Below the pieces are notes generated by a model, which made no database searches, had not been told where the DNA came from, and saw nothing but the letters and a program-made list of their open reading frames with translations. A DNA stretch of 64,000 nucleotides from Pseudomonas fluorescens (lineage in GTDB: Bacteria > Pseudomonadota > Gammaproteobacteria > Pseudomonadales > Pseudomonadaceae), in assembly GCF_902497995.1 (NCBI RefSeq), contig NZ_CABVII010000030.1, positions 1-64,000 on the forward strand. Reading direction: 5' to 3'. Below, piece after piece: positions 26,301 to 34,727 of this stretch. Made by a program: the position numbers and the translations under genes. Position 1 is the first letter of the stretch. Every line of letters begins with the position of its first letter.

Positions 26301-26399
26301 TGCAACACCTCTGAACCAAGCGATTGCAGAACCGCAGGCCCGACAATCAGGAAAGTCTGTAAGGTGATGGTAGAGACGAAGGATTGTTTTGATCAGAGC

Positions 26400-26425
26400 A
26401 AGTTCGTATAGAATCAAACGAACTT
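26400..26425. promoter_or_regulatory. inverted repeat in the divergent MFS/MocR promoter
   Basis: AAGTTCGT (26400-26407) and ACGAACTT (26418-26425) form a perfect 8-bp inverted repeat with a 10-bp spacer. TATAGAAT (26407-26414), a good -10 for the MocR gene, lies inside it. Binding here could repress the regulator's own promoter and control the transporter unit. Confidence 0.55.
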
Positions 26426-26447
26426 TACTGTCGGAGAGACCAGTAAA

Positions 26448-27866
26448 ATGCAGGTTCAACGCGCAGTCATCGCCGCCATCGAATTCCAGCCCGGCGCGCC
26501 GCTGGTGCAGCAGATCGTCGATCAGTTGACCGTTGCGATCAGCCAGGGCGGCCTGCCCCACGGCTCCAGACTGCCGCCGATTCGCGAACTCTCCGATCTG
26601 ATGAACGTCGGCAAGTCCACGGTGGTTGATGCCCTGGACCGCTTGCGGGCCAAGGGGTTGGTGGTGTCACGCCAGGGCTCGGGGCATTACGTGCACCGCT
26701 CCAGCCTCCCGATCCAGACCGATGCCGGCCCCGACCTGCAACCTCAAGACACGCTCAGCGTGGTCCGCCGCGCGGTGTTGCTGGACAACGGCGCGCTGCG
26801 CCCTGGCGCCGGTTTCCTGCCTTCCTCGTGGTTGCCGGCTGAAGAGTTGCTTAAAGCCGTGCGCGGCACCCTGCGCGCAACCTCCCTGCGCATGGGCGAA
26901 TACGGCGTTGCCGGCGGTTACCTGCCGCTGCGCGAGGCGTTGCGGGTGAAGCTGTCGACCCATGGCATCGAAGTGCCGGTGGACCAGATCGTCACCACGG
27001 CCAACACCGTGCAGGCCATCGACATGCTGATGCGCCTGCTGGTCAAACCCGGCGACACGGTGCTGCTCGACGACCCCTGTTACTTCACCATGCACGCCAA
27101 CCTGGCCTTGCATGGTGCCAAGGTCATCACCATCCCCCGGGATTGTGACGGCATGGACCTGGAGGCCTTCGAGCAATTGCTGATCGCCCATCGTCCCGTG
27201 CTCTACATGACCAACAGTACCCTGCACAACCCGACCGGGCACTCGTTCTCCCCCGCGCAGGTTTATCGCTTGCTGGAGTTGAGCCACCGTTACGGTTTCC
27301 ACATCCTCGAAGACGACTTGTATTGCGACATGCAGCAACGCATGACGCCACGCCTGGCAGCGGGCGGGCTGGACAACGTCAGTTACGTGTCCGGCTTCTC
27401 CAAGACCCTGACGGCCAACAGCCGCGTCAGCTACGCGGTACTGTCACCGCAACTGGCGGCGCGGCTGGTTACGCTGAAAATGGCCGCCGGTGGCATGACC
27501 TCGGAATTGGCGGAGCAGATTATCTGCACGATGCTCAGTGATGGCAGCTATGCCAAACATACCCGGCGCACGGTGGATCGGCTTTACGAGTCGAGCAGTC
27601 GGGTGACGAGCTGGCTGGTGGAGGCAGGATGCTCGGTGTCATCGCTGCCCCATGAGGGGTTGTTTATCTGGACGCGTTTACCGGAAGGGCATCATGCCGA
27701 AACCCTGGCGAGGAAAGGTCTGGATATCGACCTGGTGCTCGCGCCCGGCACGTTGCTCAGTAAGGCGCCGGATGCGAGCCACTTTCTGCGTTTCAACGTT
27801 GCCCACAGCGATAACACCCAGGTGCGCGAACGGTTCTTCCGGTTGCTGGACACACAAAGTAAATAA
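26448..27866 (+). CDS. MocR-type (GntR/aminotransferase) transcriptional regulator, regulator 2 of the biosynthetic locus
   Basis: This 472-residue protein has a GntR winged helix (APLVQQIVDQLTVAI, LPPIRELSDLMNVGKSTVVDALD, SRQGSGHYV; about 18-85) and a fold-type I aminotransferase domain. The PLP lysine is K319 in SGFSKTLTANSRVSYA. It is divergent from the MFS gene across 147 bp that contain a perfect inverted repeat. It is likely to autoregulate and to drive the transporter-ATP-grasp-RidA-cupin unit. It is clearly a different protein from the MocR at 15462, so the locus has one regulator at each end. Confidence 0.9.
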   Translation: MQVQRAVIAAIEFQPGAPLVQQIVDQLTVAISQGGLPHGSRLPPIRELSDLMNVGKSTVVDALDRLRAKGLVVSRQGSGHYVHRSSLPIQTDAGPDLQPQDTLSVVRRAVLLDNGALRPGAGFLPSSWLPAEELLKAVRGTLRATSLRMGEYGVAGGYLPLREALRVKLSTHGIEVPVDQIVTTANTVQAIDMLMRLLVKPGDTVLLDDPCYFTMHANLALHGAKVITIPRDCDGMDLEAFEQLLIAHRPVLYMTNSTLHNPTGHSFSPAQVYRLLELSHRYGFHILEDDLYCDMQQRMTPRLAAGGLDNVSYVSGFSKTLTANSRVSYAVLSPQLAARLVTLKMAAGGMTSELAEQIICTMLSDGSYAKHTRRTVDRLYESSSRVTSWLVEAGCSVSSLPHEGLFIWTRLPEGHHAETLARKGLDIDLVLAPGTLLSKAPDASHFLRFNVAHSDNTQVRERFFRLLDTQSK

Positions 27867-27883
27867 CTGACCGACACTAACCT

Positions 27884-27974
27884 TATGGGAGCGGGCTTGC
27901 TCGTGAAGAGGGCGTTACAGCCAAAATCAATGTTGCCTGACACACCGCCTTCGCGAGCAAGCCCGCTCCCACAA
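27884..27974. repeat. REPIN, G-rich type
   Basis: Two inverted copies (GGGAGCGGGCTTGCTCG and CGAGCAAGCCCGCTCCCAC) with a divergent centre, directly downstream of the MocR gene. Confidence 0.9.
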
Positions 27975-28069
27975 GGATTGCGGTGATCGCACTGTCGACC
28001 GACAGGATCGGACCAAAGTCCTCTCCTACAAGATATGTTGCCCGACATGTTCACAAGCCACCAGATCGC

Positions 28070-28344
28070 TACGATTGCGGCCTCTGAAAATGCCCGATAG
28101 CTTGAGGCTGTCGCTGCCAATTCAGCGACCGGGCCTGATAACCCGGTAAGATGCGCGCGTACCAGCACCCAAATCATGATTGCAGGCGTTTTTTTATGCC
28201 TGCAAACTCATGCAATGGCGGCTGTGCGCGGGAGACCTTCGGGTCTGCCGGGTCGTGCATACCGGTTTATCAGCCTGCGCATAGCTGCCACCCATTCGCC
28301 TGATAACGAACGTGGCAGCTCTACTTTGATTCTGGAGTTCGCTC
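28070..28344 (+). ncRNA. candidate structured 5' leader of the DUF3077-type gene
   Basis: This region has no long ORF but several strong hairpins in series: TGCAGGC/GCCTGCA (28181-28204), AGACC-TTCG-GGTCT with a stable tetraloop (28233-28246), and AGCTGCCAC/GTGGCAGCT (28283-28320). The last ends 24 bases before the start of a short ORF. Earlier, GACCGGGC and AACCCGGT offer another pairing near 28130-28150. I recall similar leaders before related Pseudomonas genes, but cannot verify that here. It could be a cis-regulatory RNA or the remains of a mobile repeat. Confidence 0.4.
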
Positions 28345-28431
28345 ATGCACGTTATTGATCCGTCTAAAATCAGCACCTTTGCGCCACCGGTCATTACCAG
28401 CCTCCGCCCAATCACCGGAGGTGCCCAATGA
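28345..28431 (+). CDS. short 28-residue ORF, translationally coupled leader peptide
   Basis: The ORF begins with ATG at 28345 after TGGAG. It reads MHVIDPSKISTFAPPV and ends at TGA 28429-28431, overlapping the ATG of the next gene by 4 bp. The ribosome-binding site of that gene (GGAGG) lies inside this ORF. This is the standard geometry of translational coupling, so ribosomes finishing the short ORF could start the DUF3077-type gene. It is probably a real leader peptide, but the product may have no role of its own. Confidence 0.5.
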   Translation: MHVIDPSKISTFAPPVITSLRPITGGAQ

Positions 28432-28706
28432 CCAACCCCCAAGACCTGAAAACCATCGGCCTCACGCCTTTTTGTTACCACGCCAACGAACCGCTCTTCC
28501 GCATCAACGCCGGCGTCCCGGTCATCCAGGCCCTCTCCCACGCATCCGACCTGCTCCACGTCGCCAAACTGCTCGCCTCAGACGCCGCCATGGTTCGCGA
28601 AACCGACCGGCATGCCTGGGCCTCCCATTATTTGCAGGACATGAGCAAAGCAATCATCGATGACGTGGTGAAGGTGCTCGACGCTCCATGTAACAACCGC
28701 GCGTAA
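28428..28706 (+). CDS. DUF3077-type small hypothetical protein
   Basis: This 92-residue protein resembles the small DUF3077 proteins common in Pseudomonas (NAGVPVIQALSHASDLLHVAKLLASDAA, about 30-57, followed by a helical C-terminal half). No signal peptide, membrane segment or enzyme motif is seen. The central part should be an amphipathic helix pair. GGAGG is eight bases upstream. The gene is coupled to a short upstream ORF and preceded by a long structured leader. Function unknown. Confidence 0.8.
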   Translation: MTNPQDLKTIGLTPFCYHANEPLFRINAGVPVIQALSHASDLLHVAKLLASDAAMVRETDRHAWASHYLQDMSKAIIDDVVKVLDAPCNNRA

Positions 28707-28709
28707 AAG

Positions 28710-28748
28710 AAAAAGCTCCGCACTTCTTCCGAAACGCGGGGCTTTTTG
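28710..28748 (+). terminator. rho-independent terminator
   Basis: AAAAAGCTCCGC pairs imperfectly with GCGGGGCTTTTT, starting a few bases after the stop of the DUF3077-type gene. The loop is about 12 bases. Confidence 0.75.
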
Positions 28749-28990
28749 TCGGACAGCCAAATGTCTCAGAATGTCGTAGAACCCGGAATATTCCGTCGAG
28801 CTCATCACGACAATCTTCAGTCTTAGACAGATCGAACGGATTTTCTTGAGCAGCTCAATAAAATCTTAAGATTTCCAGATTATCTCGATTTTTTCTTAAG
28901 TGACCTTCTGGACCTCACTGCTTCCAGCAGGAGGTCGAGATGCGAATGGATGGCAGAACAGAATGAATTGCCATCCGCGAATATTTAATG
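28749..28990. other. intergenic stretch, AT-rich, no gene seen
   Basis: The segment around 28830-28900 is much more AT-rich than its surroundings and contains repeated TCTTAAG-like words (AATCTTAAGATTTCC, TTTCTTAAGTGACC). I see no ORF with coding character. Confidence 0.4.
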
Positions 28991-29029
28991 AAAAAATCTG
29001 CCCTTTTCTTGTAGGGCGGGGCTTTTTTT
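28991..29029 (-). terminator. terminator of the HigBA-like pair (bidirectional shape)
   Basis: GCCC (29000-29003) and GGGC (29014-29017), with flanking G/C pairs, form a hairpin with T-runs on both strands (AAAAAA at 28991-28996, TTTTTTT after 29021). On the minus strand it directly follows the antitoxin stop. Confidence 0.7.
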
Positions 29030-29047
29030 AGAAGTTCGACTATTTGC

Positions 29048-29362
29048 TTAAACAGTTGCCAGTCGATCAACCATGTCAGGGAATTTTTCCACCAGCCTTA
29101 TCAACAAGGCAGCTTGGGCGTTGGGCTTCGACTTTTCCTGCTCCCAATTTCTCAGGGTGCTTGGGCTGGTCCGAATTCGCTTGGCAAAAACGGCTTGGGA
29201 CATGTGTAACTTTGCTCGTAGCGCAACGATTTCTTGCGCTCCCACCTCGGGCGCCGGGATGTCCTCCACCGTCGTATTGCGCAGCGTGATCTTGCCTTCG
29301 CGTTGAGCCGCCATCTCTTCAACGCCCTGCATCAATTCTGCAAACAGGTCGCGTTTTTTCAT
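29048..29362 (-). CDS. HigA-like XRE-family antitoxin
   Basis: This 104-residue protein has a C-terminal Cro/CI-type helix-turn-helix (VALRAKLHMSQAVFAKRIRTSPSTLRNWEQEKSKP, about 46-80) and an N-terminal part that would contact the toxin. The toxin gene lies upstream and overlaps its start by 4 bp, the reversed order typical of higBA/relE-XRE pairs. It should bind the perfect inverted repeat in front of the toxin gene. The frame is intact, unlike that of its partner. Confidence 0.85.
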   Translation of the reverse strand: MKKRDLFAELMQGVEEMAAQREGKITLRNTTVEDIPAPEVGAQEIVALRAKLHMSQAVFAKRIRTSPSTLRNWEQEKSKPNAQAALLIRLVEKFPDMVDRLATV

Positions 29363-29703
29363 GGGGAACCTCGTACTTTCAATTCTGTTGCTATGGCTTT
29401 TTTGAGCGCCTTCTCTTGGTCGGCAGTCAAATTCTCAAGCTCATCTTTGTCATAAATTGCAAACATCCAGAACTGGCCATTATTCATAAGCCAATAATAG
29501 ATAACCCGCAAGCCACCTCGCCTGCCTTTGCCTCGGCGCCCATCGACCCAGCGCAGCTTGCGGAAGCCGCCCGTGCGCGGCATGACGTCGCCCGCCTGTG
29601 GATTCAGCTGCATGTGATTTTACAGCGCTCGATACTCGTCGTCCGTCAGATAATCGCCGACTGACGCCGTGAAGGTTGTGGTTTCGAAGAATACGGTTCG
29701 CAT
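29359..29703 (-). pseudogene. RelE/HigB-family toxin interrupted by an in-frame stop
   Basis: From ATG at 29701-29703 the frame reads MRTVFFETTTFTASVGDYLTD, continues to EYRAL, then meets TAA at 29620-29622. It continues open as NHMQLNPQAGDVMPRTGGFRKLRW to the end at 29359, with GRRGKGRRGGLRVIYYW typical of this toxin class. A single change would restore the frame (CAA Gln to TAA). The first 27 residues, including the first strand and helix, are cut from the rest. Reinitiation at 29613 could give an 84-residue fragment without the N-terminal strand, which is unlikely to be active. The antitoxin gene is intact. Confidence 0.85.
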
Positions 29704-29710
29704 AAGCAAA

Positions 29711-29731
29711 CTATAAGCAAATTGCTTATAG
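29711..29731. promoter_or_regulatory. operator of the HigBA-like pair
   Basis: CTATAAGCAA-N1-TTGCTTATAG is a perfect 10-bp inverted repeat, eight bases upstream of the toxin start on the minus strand. The minus-strand TATAGT could be the -10. A third AAGCAAA copy overlaps the toxin start. It is well placed for autorepression by the XRE antitoxin. Confidence 0.75.
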
Positions 29732-29830
29732 TCAAGCAAGTGGCGACTTATCCTTCAGACAAGCTGTCAACGCGGTATCACCAGATACACCGACGATGGC
29801 GGCAACTCGATCCACCAGAAAATCCCCAAT

Positions 29831-29858
29831 AAAAAACCCCGCACTTCTCTCGAAGGCG
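29831..29858 (-). terminator. terminator of the cyo operon
   Basis: On the minus strand, CCCCGC - about 12 bases - GCGGGG is followed by TTTTTTATT, 26 bases beyond the cyoE stop. Confidence 0.85.
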
Positions 29859-29883
29859 GGGTTTTCTTTACAGCATCCGACGC

Positions 29884-30771
29884 TTACGGCGCGTAAGTCA
29901 GCAACAACTCACTCGGCACCTTGAAATCCAGCGACATCATCACGCTCAACGCGGTAATGGTAAAGATCGAGAACACGAACAGCTTGCGCGCCCAGACCGT
30001 ATCATCCACTGCCTTGTAGCCGGTCCAGGCCATGTACAGCCAGTACATGCCCATGGCCGCGGCGACGGCGAGGTAGCTCATGCCGGCGTAGCCGCTGAAG
30101 GTCAGCATCAGGGTCGCCACGAGGAACGCCAGGATGTAGAGCAGGATGTGCTTCTTCGCCACTTCAATCCCGCGCTTCACCGGCAGCACCGGAATCGATG
30201 CGGCCAGGTAATCGTTGAAACGGAAGATCGCGATGGCGTAGGAATGCGGCATCTGCCACAGGCTGAACATCACCAGCAGCGTCAGTGCGGCCATGTCGAA
30301 GCTGTTCGTCACCGCCACATAGCCAATCACCGGCGGCATCGCCCCCGACAGACTGCCCACCAGCGTGCCGTGAACCGACTTGCGCTTGAGGTACAGGCTG
30401 TAGAAACCGACGTAGATGACGAAGCCGATGACCGCGAACAACGCGGCCAACGGGTTGGCCACCTTGTACAACAGTGCAACGCCGAAAACACCCAGAATGG
30501 TCGCAAAGGCCAGGGCCAGTTTCAGGGAGATCAAGCCCTGGACCAGCACCCGGTTCTTGGTGCGTTCCATCTTCAGGTCGATGTCGCGGTCGATGCAGTT
30601 GTTGAACACGCAACCGGAAGCCACCACCAGGGACGTGCCGATCATCGCAGCCAGGAAGATGGCCAGATCGACATGCCCTTTGGAGGCCAGGAAAAATCCG
30701 CCTGCCACTGAAAGCACGTTACCGAAAATGATCCCCGGTTTGGTGATTTGGATAAAGTGCTTCAAGGACAT
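29884..30771 (-). CDS. cyoE: protoheme IX farnesyltransferase (heme O synthase)
   Basis: This 295-residue UbiA-family prenyltransferase with about nine membrane helices adds farnesyl to heme b to make heme O for the bo3 oxidase. The polyprenyl diphosphate/Mg motif NNCIDRDID and the second conserved loop, including YLKRKS and [13 protein letters not shown], are present. It is the last gene of cyoABCDE, 11 bp after cyoD, and is followed by a terminator. Position and length are standard. Confidence 0.96.
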   Translation of the reverse strand: MSLKHFIQITKPGIIFGNVLSVAGGFFLASKGHVDLAIFLAAMIGTSLVVASGCVFNNCIDRDIDLKMERTKNRVLVQGLISLKLALAFATILGVFGVALLYKVANPLAALFAVIGFVIYVGFYSLYLKRKSVHGTLVGSLSGAMPPVIGYVAVTNSFDMAALTLLVMFSLWQMPHSYAIAIFRFNDYLAASIPVLPVKRGIEVAKKHILLYILAFLVATLMLTFSGYAGMSYLAVAAAMGMYWLYMAWTGYKAVDDTVWARKLFVFSIFTITALSVMMSLDFKVPSELLLTYAP

Positions 30772-30782
30772 CCGGACTTACC

Positions 30783-31118
30783 TCAGTGCGCCATCATGTT
30801 GGTGTGGATGCTGAACATGATCCACAGCGACAGGCCTACCAACAGGACGATTACCAATGCTGCGAAAACAAACGCGATCACGTTGTTACGCTGGGCGGCG
30901 GAGCGGTCCAGGTGGAGGAAGTACACCAGGTGCACCAGCACCTGGATCACTGCGAAGATCAGTACGATCCACAGGGTCATGGCTTTGGGCAGCGATGGGT
31001 ACATCACCAGGCCGAAAGGAATGACGGTCAGGATCACCGACAGGATGAAACCGATGGCGTACGACTTGACGCTGCCATGGTTCGCATCGTGGGCATCGTG
31101 GGAATGAGCGTTAGCCAT
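30783..31118 (-). CDS. cyoD: cytochrome bo3 ubiquinol oxidase subunit IV
   Basis: This 111-residue protein has three membrane helices after a His-rich start (MANAHSHDAHDANH). It is the small assembly subunit that helps CuB binding in subunit I. It starts directly against the cyoC stop, which indicates translational coupling. Its length is like E. coli CyoD (109). Confidence 0.95.
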   Translation of the reverse strand: MANAHSHDAHDANHGSVKSYAIGFILSVILTVIPFGLVMYPSLPKAMTLWIVLIFAVIQVLVHLVYFLHLDRSAAQRNNVIAFVFAALVIVLLVGLSLWIMFSIHTNMMAH

Positions 31119-31745
31119 TTACATAGTCCCCATCAGATAAACAACCGTGAATACGCAGATCCACACCACGTCCAGGAAGTGCCAGAACAGGCTCAGGCAG
31201 CTCAGACGGGTCTTGTTGGTCGCCGTCAGGCCGTTTTTCTGCACCTGGTACATCATGATCGCCATCCAGATCAGACCGCTGGTCACGTGCAGACCGTGGG
31301 TGCCGACCAGGGTGAAGAACCCGGACAGGAAGCCTGAGCGGCTAGGGCCGAAGCCTTCGGAGATCAGCAGGTGGAACTCGTTGATCTCCATGGCGATAAA
31401 GCCGGCGCCCAGCAGGAAGGTCATGCCCAACCAGGTCAGCACACCCTTCTTGTTACCCTTGAACAGCGCCAGCATGGCGAAGCCGTAGGTGATCGAACTG
31501 AACAACAGCAGAGCGGTTTCGCCCAGCACGTAAGGCAGTTCGAAGATATCGGCGCCCGACGGGCCGCCCGCTACGTTGTTAACCAGTACCGCGTACACCG
31601 CGAAGATCGACGCAAACAGAATGCAGTCGGTCATCAGGTAGAGCCAGAAACCGAATACGGTCATCTCGCCCGAGTCGTGGTGATGGTCATCGTGCCCATG
31701 TCCATCGACATGGGTGTGTCCAGCATTGGTCACTAAGTTCGACAT
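31119..31745 (-). CDS. cyoC: cytochrome bo3 ubiquinol oxidase subunit III
   Basis: This 208-residue protein of the heme-copper oxidase subunit III family has five membrane helices. A His/Asp-rich N-terminus ([15 protein letters not shown]) precedes TM1. [13 protein letters not shown] and [14 protein letters not shown] are the family's conserved helices. It lies 3 bp after cyoB. Confidence 0.96.
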   Translation of the reverse strand: MSNLVTNAGHTHVDGHGHDDHHHDSGEMTVFGFWLYLMTDCILFASIFAVYAVLVNNVAGGPSGADIFELPYVLGETALLLFSSITYGFAMLALFKGNKKGVLTWLGMTFLLGAGFIAMEINEFHLLISEGFGPSRSGFLSGFFTLVGTHGLHVTSGLIWMAIMMYQVQKNGLTATNKTRLSCLSLFWHFLDVVWICVFTVVYLMGTM

Positions 31746-31748
31746 GGT

Positions 31749-33779
31749 TTAAGCCTGTTCCAACGAGGTTTCAACACGGGTGGCGGTGGCTGGGACTTTC
31801 CCGGCCGCTACCAGACGTTTGTGCTGCTCGGCTTCGATGCGCTCGATGACATCCACCGGCACCATGTAGCCCTGATCGTCACGGGCGGCATGAATGGTGA
31901 AATACACCACGGTGCCAACCAGACCAACGATCGCCAGCCACCAGATGTGCCAGATCATCGCGAAACCGAACACGGTCAACAGCGCGCCCATGACCACACC
32001 GGTCGCGGTGTTGTTGGGCATGTGGATCGGCTGATACTTGGCCGGAGCCTTGTACGCGGTGCCGTCTTCCTTGGCTTCGGTGAACGGGTCGATGACGTCG
32101 GCTTTCGGCAGCACGGCAAAGTTGTAGAACGGAGGTGGCGACGAGGTCGACCATTCCAGGGTATGGGCATTCCACGGGTCGCCGTGTTCGCACATGTTTT
32201 CTGGCTTGTTGCGGTCACGCACGCTGACGTACAGCTGGATCAGCTGGCAGGCGATGCCGACAGCGATCATCACCGCACCGAACATGGCGACGTACAGGTA
32301 CGGCACCCACTCAGGGTTGGTGGTGGCGTTCAGACGACGGGTCATGCCCATGAAGCCCAGGACATAGAGCGGCATGAACGCGACGAAGAAGCCGGTGATC
32401 CAGAACCAGAACGCTGCCTTGCCCCAGCCTTCGTGCAGCTTGAAGCCGAACGCTTTCGGGAAGTAGAAGGCGAAGCCGGCGATGTAGCCGAATACCGCGC
32501 CGCCGATGATCACGTTATGGAAGTGCGCGATCACGAACAGGCTGTTGTGCAGAACGAAGTCAGCACCCGGAATGGCCAGCAGTACGCCGGTCATGCCGCC
32601 GATGGCGAAGGTCACCATGAAGCCCAGGGTCCACAGAACCTGGCTGGTGAAACGCAGACGGCCCTGGTAGATGGTGAACAGCCAGTTGAATAGCTTCACC
32701 CCCGTCGGGATCGAAATCAGCATCGTCGCCAGACCGAAGAAGGCGTTGACGCTGGCACCCGAACCCATGGTGAAGAAGTGGTGCAGCCAGACCATGAAGC
32801 CCAGGATCGAGATCGCGCCCGATGCGTAGATCATCGACTTGTGGCCGAACAGTTTCTTGCCGGAGAAGGTCGAGATGACTTCGGAGAAGATCCCGAACGC
32901 CGGCAGAATCAGGATGTACACCTCGGGGTGACCCCAGGCCCAGAACAGGTTGACGTACATCATCGGATTGCCACCAAGTTCATTGGTGAAAATGTGGAAA
33001 TCCATGTAACGGTCAAGCGTCAGCAGTGCCAGGGTAGCGGTCAGGATCGGGAACGAAGCCACGATCAGGACGTTGGCCCAGGTGCAGGTCCAGGTGAAGA
33101 TCGGCATGTCCATCAGCTTCATGCCCGGGGTACGCATTTTCAGCACGGTGGCCAGGAAGTTGACCCCCGTCAGCGTCGTCCCCAGCCCGGATAGCTGTAG
33201 CGCCCAGATGTAGTAATCCATCCCCACGCCCGGACTGTATTGCAGGCCCGACAGCGGCGGATAGGCAACCCAGCCGGTCTTGGCGAATTCGCCAACGCCC
33301 AGGGACAGGTTGATCAGTACCACGCCGGACACCAGCAGCCAGAAGCTCAGGGAGTTCAGGAACGGGTAGGCCACGTCACGCGCGCCGATCTGCAGCGGCA
33401 CTGCAAGGTTCATTAAGCCTGTGAAGAATGGCATCGCCATGAAGATGATCATGATCACACCGTGGGCGGTGAAGATCTGGTCATAGTGTTCAGGCGGCAG
33501 GTAGCCAGGCGAACCCTCGGTGGCCATGGCCAACTGGGTACGCATCATGATGGCGTCGGCAAAACCGCGCAGCAGCATGATCATGGCGACGATGATGTAC
33601 ATCACGCCGATTTTCTTGTGGTCGACCGACGTCAGCCACTCGGTCCACAGGTAGGTCCACTTCTTGAAATAAGTGATACCCGCGAACAGTGCCAGGCCAC
33701 CGAGTGCGATCATGGCGATGGTTATCATCACGATCGGCTCGTGGAACGGGACCGCTTCCCAACTTAATTTACCAAACAT
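31749..33779 (-). CDS. cyoB: cytochrome bo3 ubiquinol oxidase subunit I
   Basis: This 676-residue catalytic subunit has about 15 membrane helices and binds heme b, heme o3 and CuB. It reduces O2 to water with ubiquinol and pumps protons. Heme and CuB histidines are seen in [22 protein letters not shown] (with the His-Tyr pair), WLHHFF and IAHFHNV. Length is close to E. coli CyoB (663). It lies 3 bp after cyoA and is core to aerobic respiration at higher oxygen. Confidence 0.97.
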   Translation of the reverse strand: MFGKLSWEAVPFHEPIVMITIAMIALGGLALFAGITYFKKWTYLWTEWLTSVDHKKIGVMYIIVAMIMLLRGFADAIMMRTQLAMATEGSPGYLPPEHYDQIFTAHGVIMIIFMAMPFFTGLMNLAVPLQIGARDVAYPFLNSLSFWLLVSGVVLINLSLGVGEFAKTGWVAYPPLSGLQYSPGVGMDYYIWALQLSGLGTTLTGVNFLATVLKMRTPGMKLMDMPIFTWTCTWANVLIVASFPILTATLALLTLDRYMDFHIFTNELGGNPMMYVNLFWAWGHPEVYILILPAFGIFSEVISTFSGKKLFGHKSMIYASGAISILGFMVWLHHFFTMGSGASVNAFFGLATMLISIPTGVKLFNWLFTIYQGRLRFTSQVLWTLGFMVTFAIGGMTGVLLAIPGADFVLHNSLFVIAHFHNVIIGGAVFGYIAGFAFYFPKAFGFKLHEGWGKAAFWFWITGFFVAFMPLYVLGFMGMTRRLNATTNPEWVPYLYVAMFGAVMIAVGIACQLIQLYVSVRDRNKPENMCEHGDPWNAHTLEWSTSSPPPFYNFAVLPKADVIDPFTEAKEDGTAYKAPAKYQPIHMPNNTATGVVMGALLTVFGFAMIWHIWWLAIVGLVGTVVYFTIHAARDDQGYMVPVDVIERIEAEQHKRLVAAGKVPATATRVETSLEQA

Positions 33780-33782
33780 CGT

Positions 33783-34727
33783 TTACTCCTCTGCCCCGGC
33801 AGCTGAATGCGAACTCATGTCCATCCCTTCCATATGGGCCACTTCTTTCTCTTTCTTCTCGTGGTGCATCGGCGTGCCCGGTTTCATGCCTTCGTACTTG
33901 TCGACGATGATCTGGAACAGGTTCGGCGTGACCGAGGAGTAGAGCTCGACTGGGTTGTTCTGGCTTGGCTTGGTAAGGGCTTCGTATTCAGCTGTTTCCA
34001 GCTGTTTAGGTGCCTTTTTGACTTCGCTTACCCAGGCGTCGAAATTTTCCTGAGAGGTTGAGATCGCTTTGAATTTCATGCCGGTGAAACCTGCGCCGCT
34101 GTAGTTGGCGGAGATGCCTTCCATTTCAGCGTCACGGTTGGCAATCAGGTGCAACTTGGTCTGCATGCCGGCCATCGCGTAGATCTGGCCGCCCAGGCCC
34201 GGGATGAAGAACGAGTTCATCACCGAGTCCGAAGTCACCTTGAAGTTGACCGGTGTATTCGTCGGGAACACGATCTTGTTGACCGTGGCGATGCCCTGTT
34301 CCGGATAGATAAACACCCACTTCCAGTCCAGCGAGACCACTTCGATGGTGATCGGCTTGACGTCGGATTCCAGCGGACGGTACGGGTCCAGTTCGTGGGT
34401 CGACACGTAGGTGACGTAACCCAGAGCAATGATGATCAGGACCGGAACGGTCCACACCGCGATTTCAATCTTGGTGGAGTGGTTCCATTTCGGGGTGTAG
34501 GTCGCGTTGGTGTTCGACGCGCGGTATTTCCAGGCGAACAGGAAGGTCATGACGATGACCGGGACCACGACCAACAGCATCAGCAACGTTGCGGTGATGA
34601 TCAGGTTTCGCTGCTCCAGGCCGACCTGGCCCGTGGGATTGAGCAAGGTCATGTTGCAGCCTCCCAGCAACAACGTGCCGAGCAGCGGCAATAAGCCTAG
34701 TAGTCTGGGGTACCTGTTTTTACTCAT
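33783..34727 (-). CDS. cyoA: cytochrome bo3 ubiquinol oxidase subunit II
   Basis: This 314-residue lipoprotein subunit has a signal peptide with lipobox LLGGC, two membrane helices, and a periplasmic cupredoxin domain that has lost the CuA ligands, as in quinol oxidases. The C-terminal tail is rich in Glu, His and Met. AGAGG supports the ATG at 34727; an upstream in-frame start adds 18 residues before the signal peptide and is unlikely. It is the first gene of cyoABCDE. Confidence 0.96.
   Translation of the reverse strand: MSKNRYPRLLGLLPLLGTLLLGGCNMTLLNPTGQVGLEQRNLIITATLLMLLVVVPVIVMTFLFAWKYRASNTNATYTPKWNHSTKIEIAVWTVPVLIIIALGYVTYVSTHELDPYRPLESDVKPITIEVVSLDWKWVFIYPEQGIATVNKIVFPTNTPVNFKVTSDSVMNSFFIPGLGGQIYAMAGMQTKLHLIANRDAEMEGISANYSGAGFTGMKFKAISTSQENFDAWVSEVKKAPKQLETAEYEALTKPSQNNPVELYSSVTPNLFQIIVDKYEGMKPGTPMHHEKKEKEVAHMEGMDMSSHSAAGAEE

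Noticed and set aside
28176-28358. 60-codon plus-strand ORF in the DUF3077 leader
   Set aside because: It runs through the hairpins, has no ribosome-binding site and is not in the coupling frame.
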